From an uncultured Bacteroidales bacterium (GTDB lineage Bacteria > Bacteroidota > Bacteroidia > Bacteroidales > UBA932), in contig CAKUVA010000022.1 of the NCBI GenBank assembly GCA_934693135.1, forward strand, positions 1 to 33,354: a stretch of DNA of 33,354 nucleotides, read 5' to 3'. The notes below the pieces were generated by a model, which made no database searches, was not told where the DNA came from, and saw only the letters and a program-made list of their open reading frames with translations. The position numbers and the translations under genes were made by a program. Positions 33,297 to 33,354 of the stretch are shown here, piece after piece. Each line of letters starts with the position of its first letter. Position 1 is the first letter of the stretch.

Positions 33297-33327
33297 TTTG
33301 CAGTTCGCGTGCAATTTTATAAATTTG
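33297..33327 (+). promoter_or_regulatory. Exact-consensus Bacteroides promoter reading out of the window
   Basis: TTTG at 33297-33300 and TAAATTTG at 33320-33327 are separated by 19 nt, an exact match to the -33/-7 consensus. Transcription would start near 33334 and proceed to the right, into a gene not included here. Confidence 0.75.
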
Positions 33328-33354
33328 CGGTCTAAATTGTCCGTAAGACATTAG

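Larger units (their letters stand above)
32991..33354. other. Non-coding, repeat-rich region after ispH
   Basis: No credible ORF is present in these 364 bases. The motif GCCACG occurs four times: GCCACGCC 33081-33088, its inverse GCGTGGCC 33133-33140, GCCACGCG 33166-33173, and the hairpin-like GCCACGTGTGGC 33213-33224. The second and third can pair over 9 bp (33131-33139 with 33166-33174, one wobble). A further small hairpin pairs 33222-33226 with 33235-33239. The region ends in a promoter, so it is probably the control region of the next gene. Confidence 0.65.

Overview
The window looks like chromosomal core DNA of a Bacteroidales bacterium (phylum Bacteroidota); I cannot fix the family. Evidence: a SusC/RagA-type TonB-linked outer membrane protein at the left edge, a DUF4369/TlpA-type lipoprotein, a DUF4783 protein, a glycogen synthase-phosphorylase fusion, the ileS-dksA-lspA gene order, and promoters of the Bacteroides type (TTTG, 19 nt, TAnnTTTG).

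Layout. 1-1226 (-): N-terminal part of a SusC-like transporter, cut by the window edge. 1578-6105 (-): operon ileS-dksA-lspA, read from a promoter at 6132-6162 and ending at a terminator at 1529-1556. 6177-7385 (+): cvpA-family gene and tsaB, from a divergent promoter at 6094-6124. 7391-7560: a roughly 170-bp imperfect palindrome between convergent genes. 7558-10100 (-): TlpA-like lipoprotein, HIT protein, greA and a small membrane protein. 10184-23192 (-): eight tightly packed genes in the transcribed order xseA, xseB, branching enzyme, debranching enzyme, GT4 glycosyltransferase, GH57 glucanase, glycogen synthase-phosphorylase fusion, ribF. 23334-26690 (+): ysxC, prs, a small Cys-containing membrane protein and der. 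26718-30784 (-): rlmH and a 1196-residue membrane histidine kinase, convergent with der and separated from it by a perfect 45-bp palindrome. 30924-32990 (+): DUF4783 protein, cmk, ispH. 32991-33354: non-coding, repeat-rich DNA with an exact-consensus promoter reading out of the window.

How the genes work together. The glycogen block holds a complete synthesis and breakdown set: two glycosyltransferases, one fused to a phosphorylase, plus branching, debranching and GH57 enzymes. No ADP-glucose pyrophosphorylase is present, and the GT3-type synthase suggests UDP-glucose as donor. The other genes are housekeeping: translation (ileS, tsaB, rlmH, der, ysxC), transcription factors (dksA, greA), and nucleotide, isoprenoid and flavin cofactor synthesis (prs, cmk, ispH, ribF).

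I see no phage, insertion sequence, CRISPR array, tRNA or rRNA. I did not find a clearly new defence or mobile system. The most unusual signals are the GIHH active-site motif in IleRS, the long palindromic element with a half-copy about 16 kb away, the 45-bp palindrome carrying both convergent stop codons, the basic tail on the GH57 enzyme, and the repeat-rich right-hand end.
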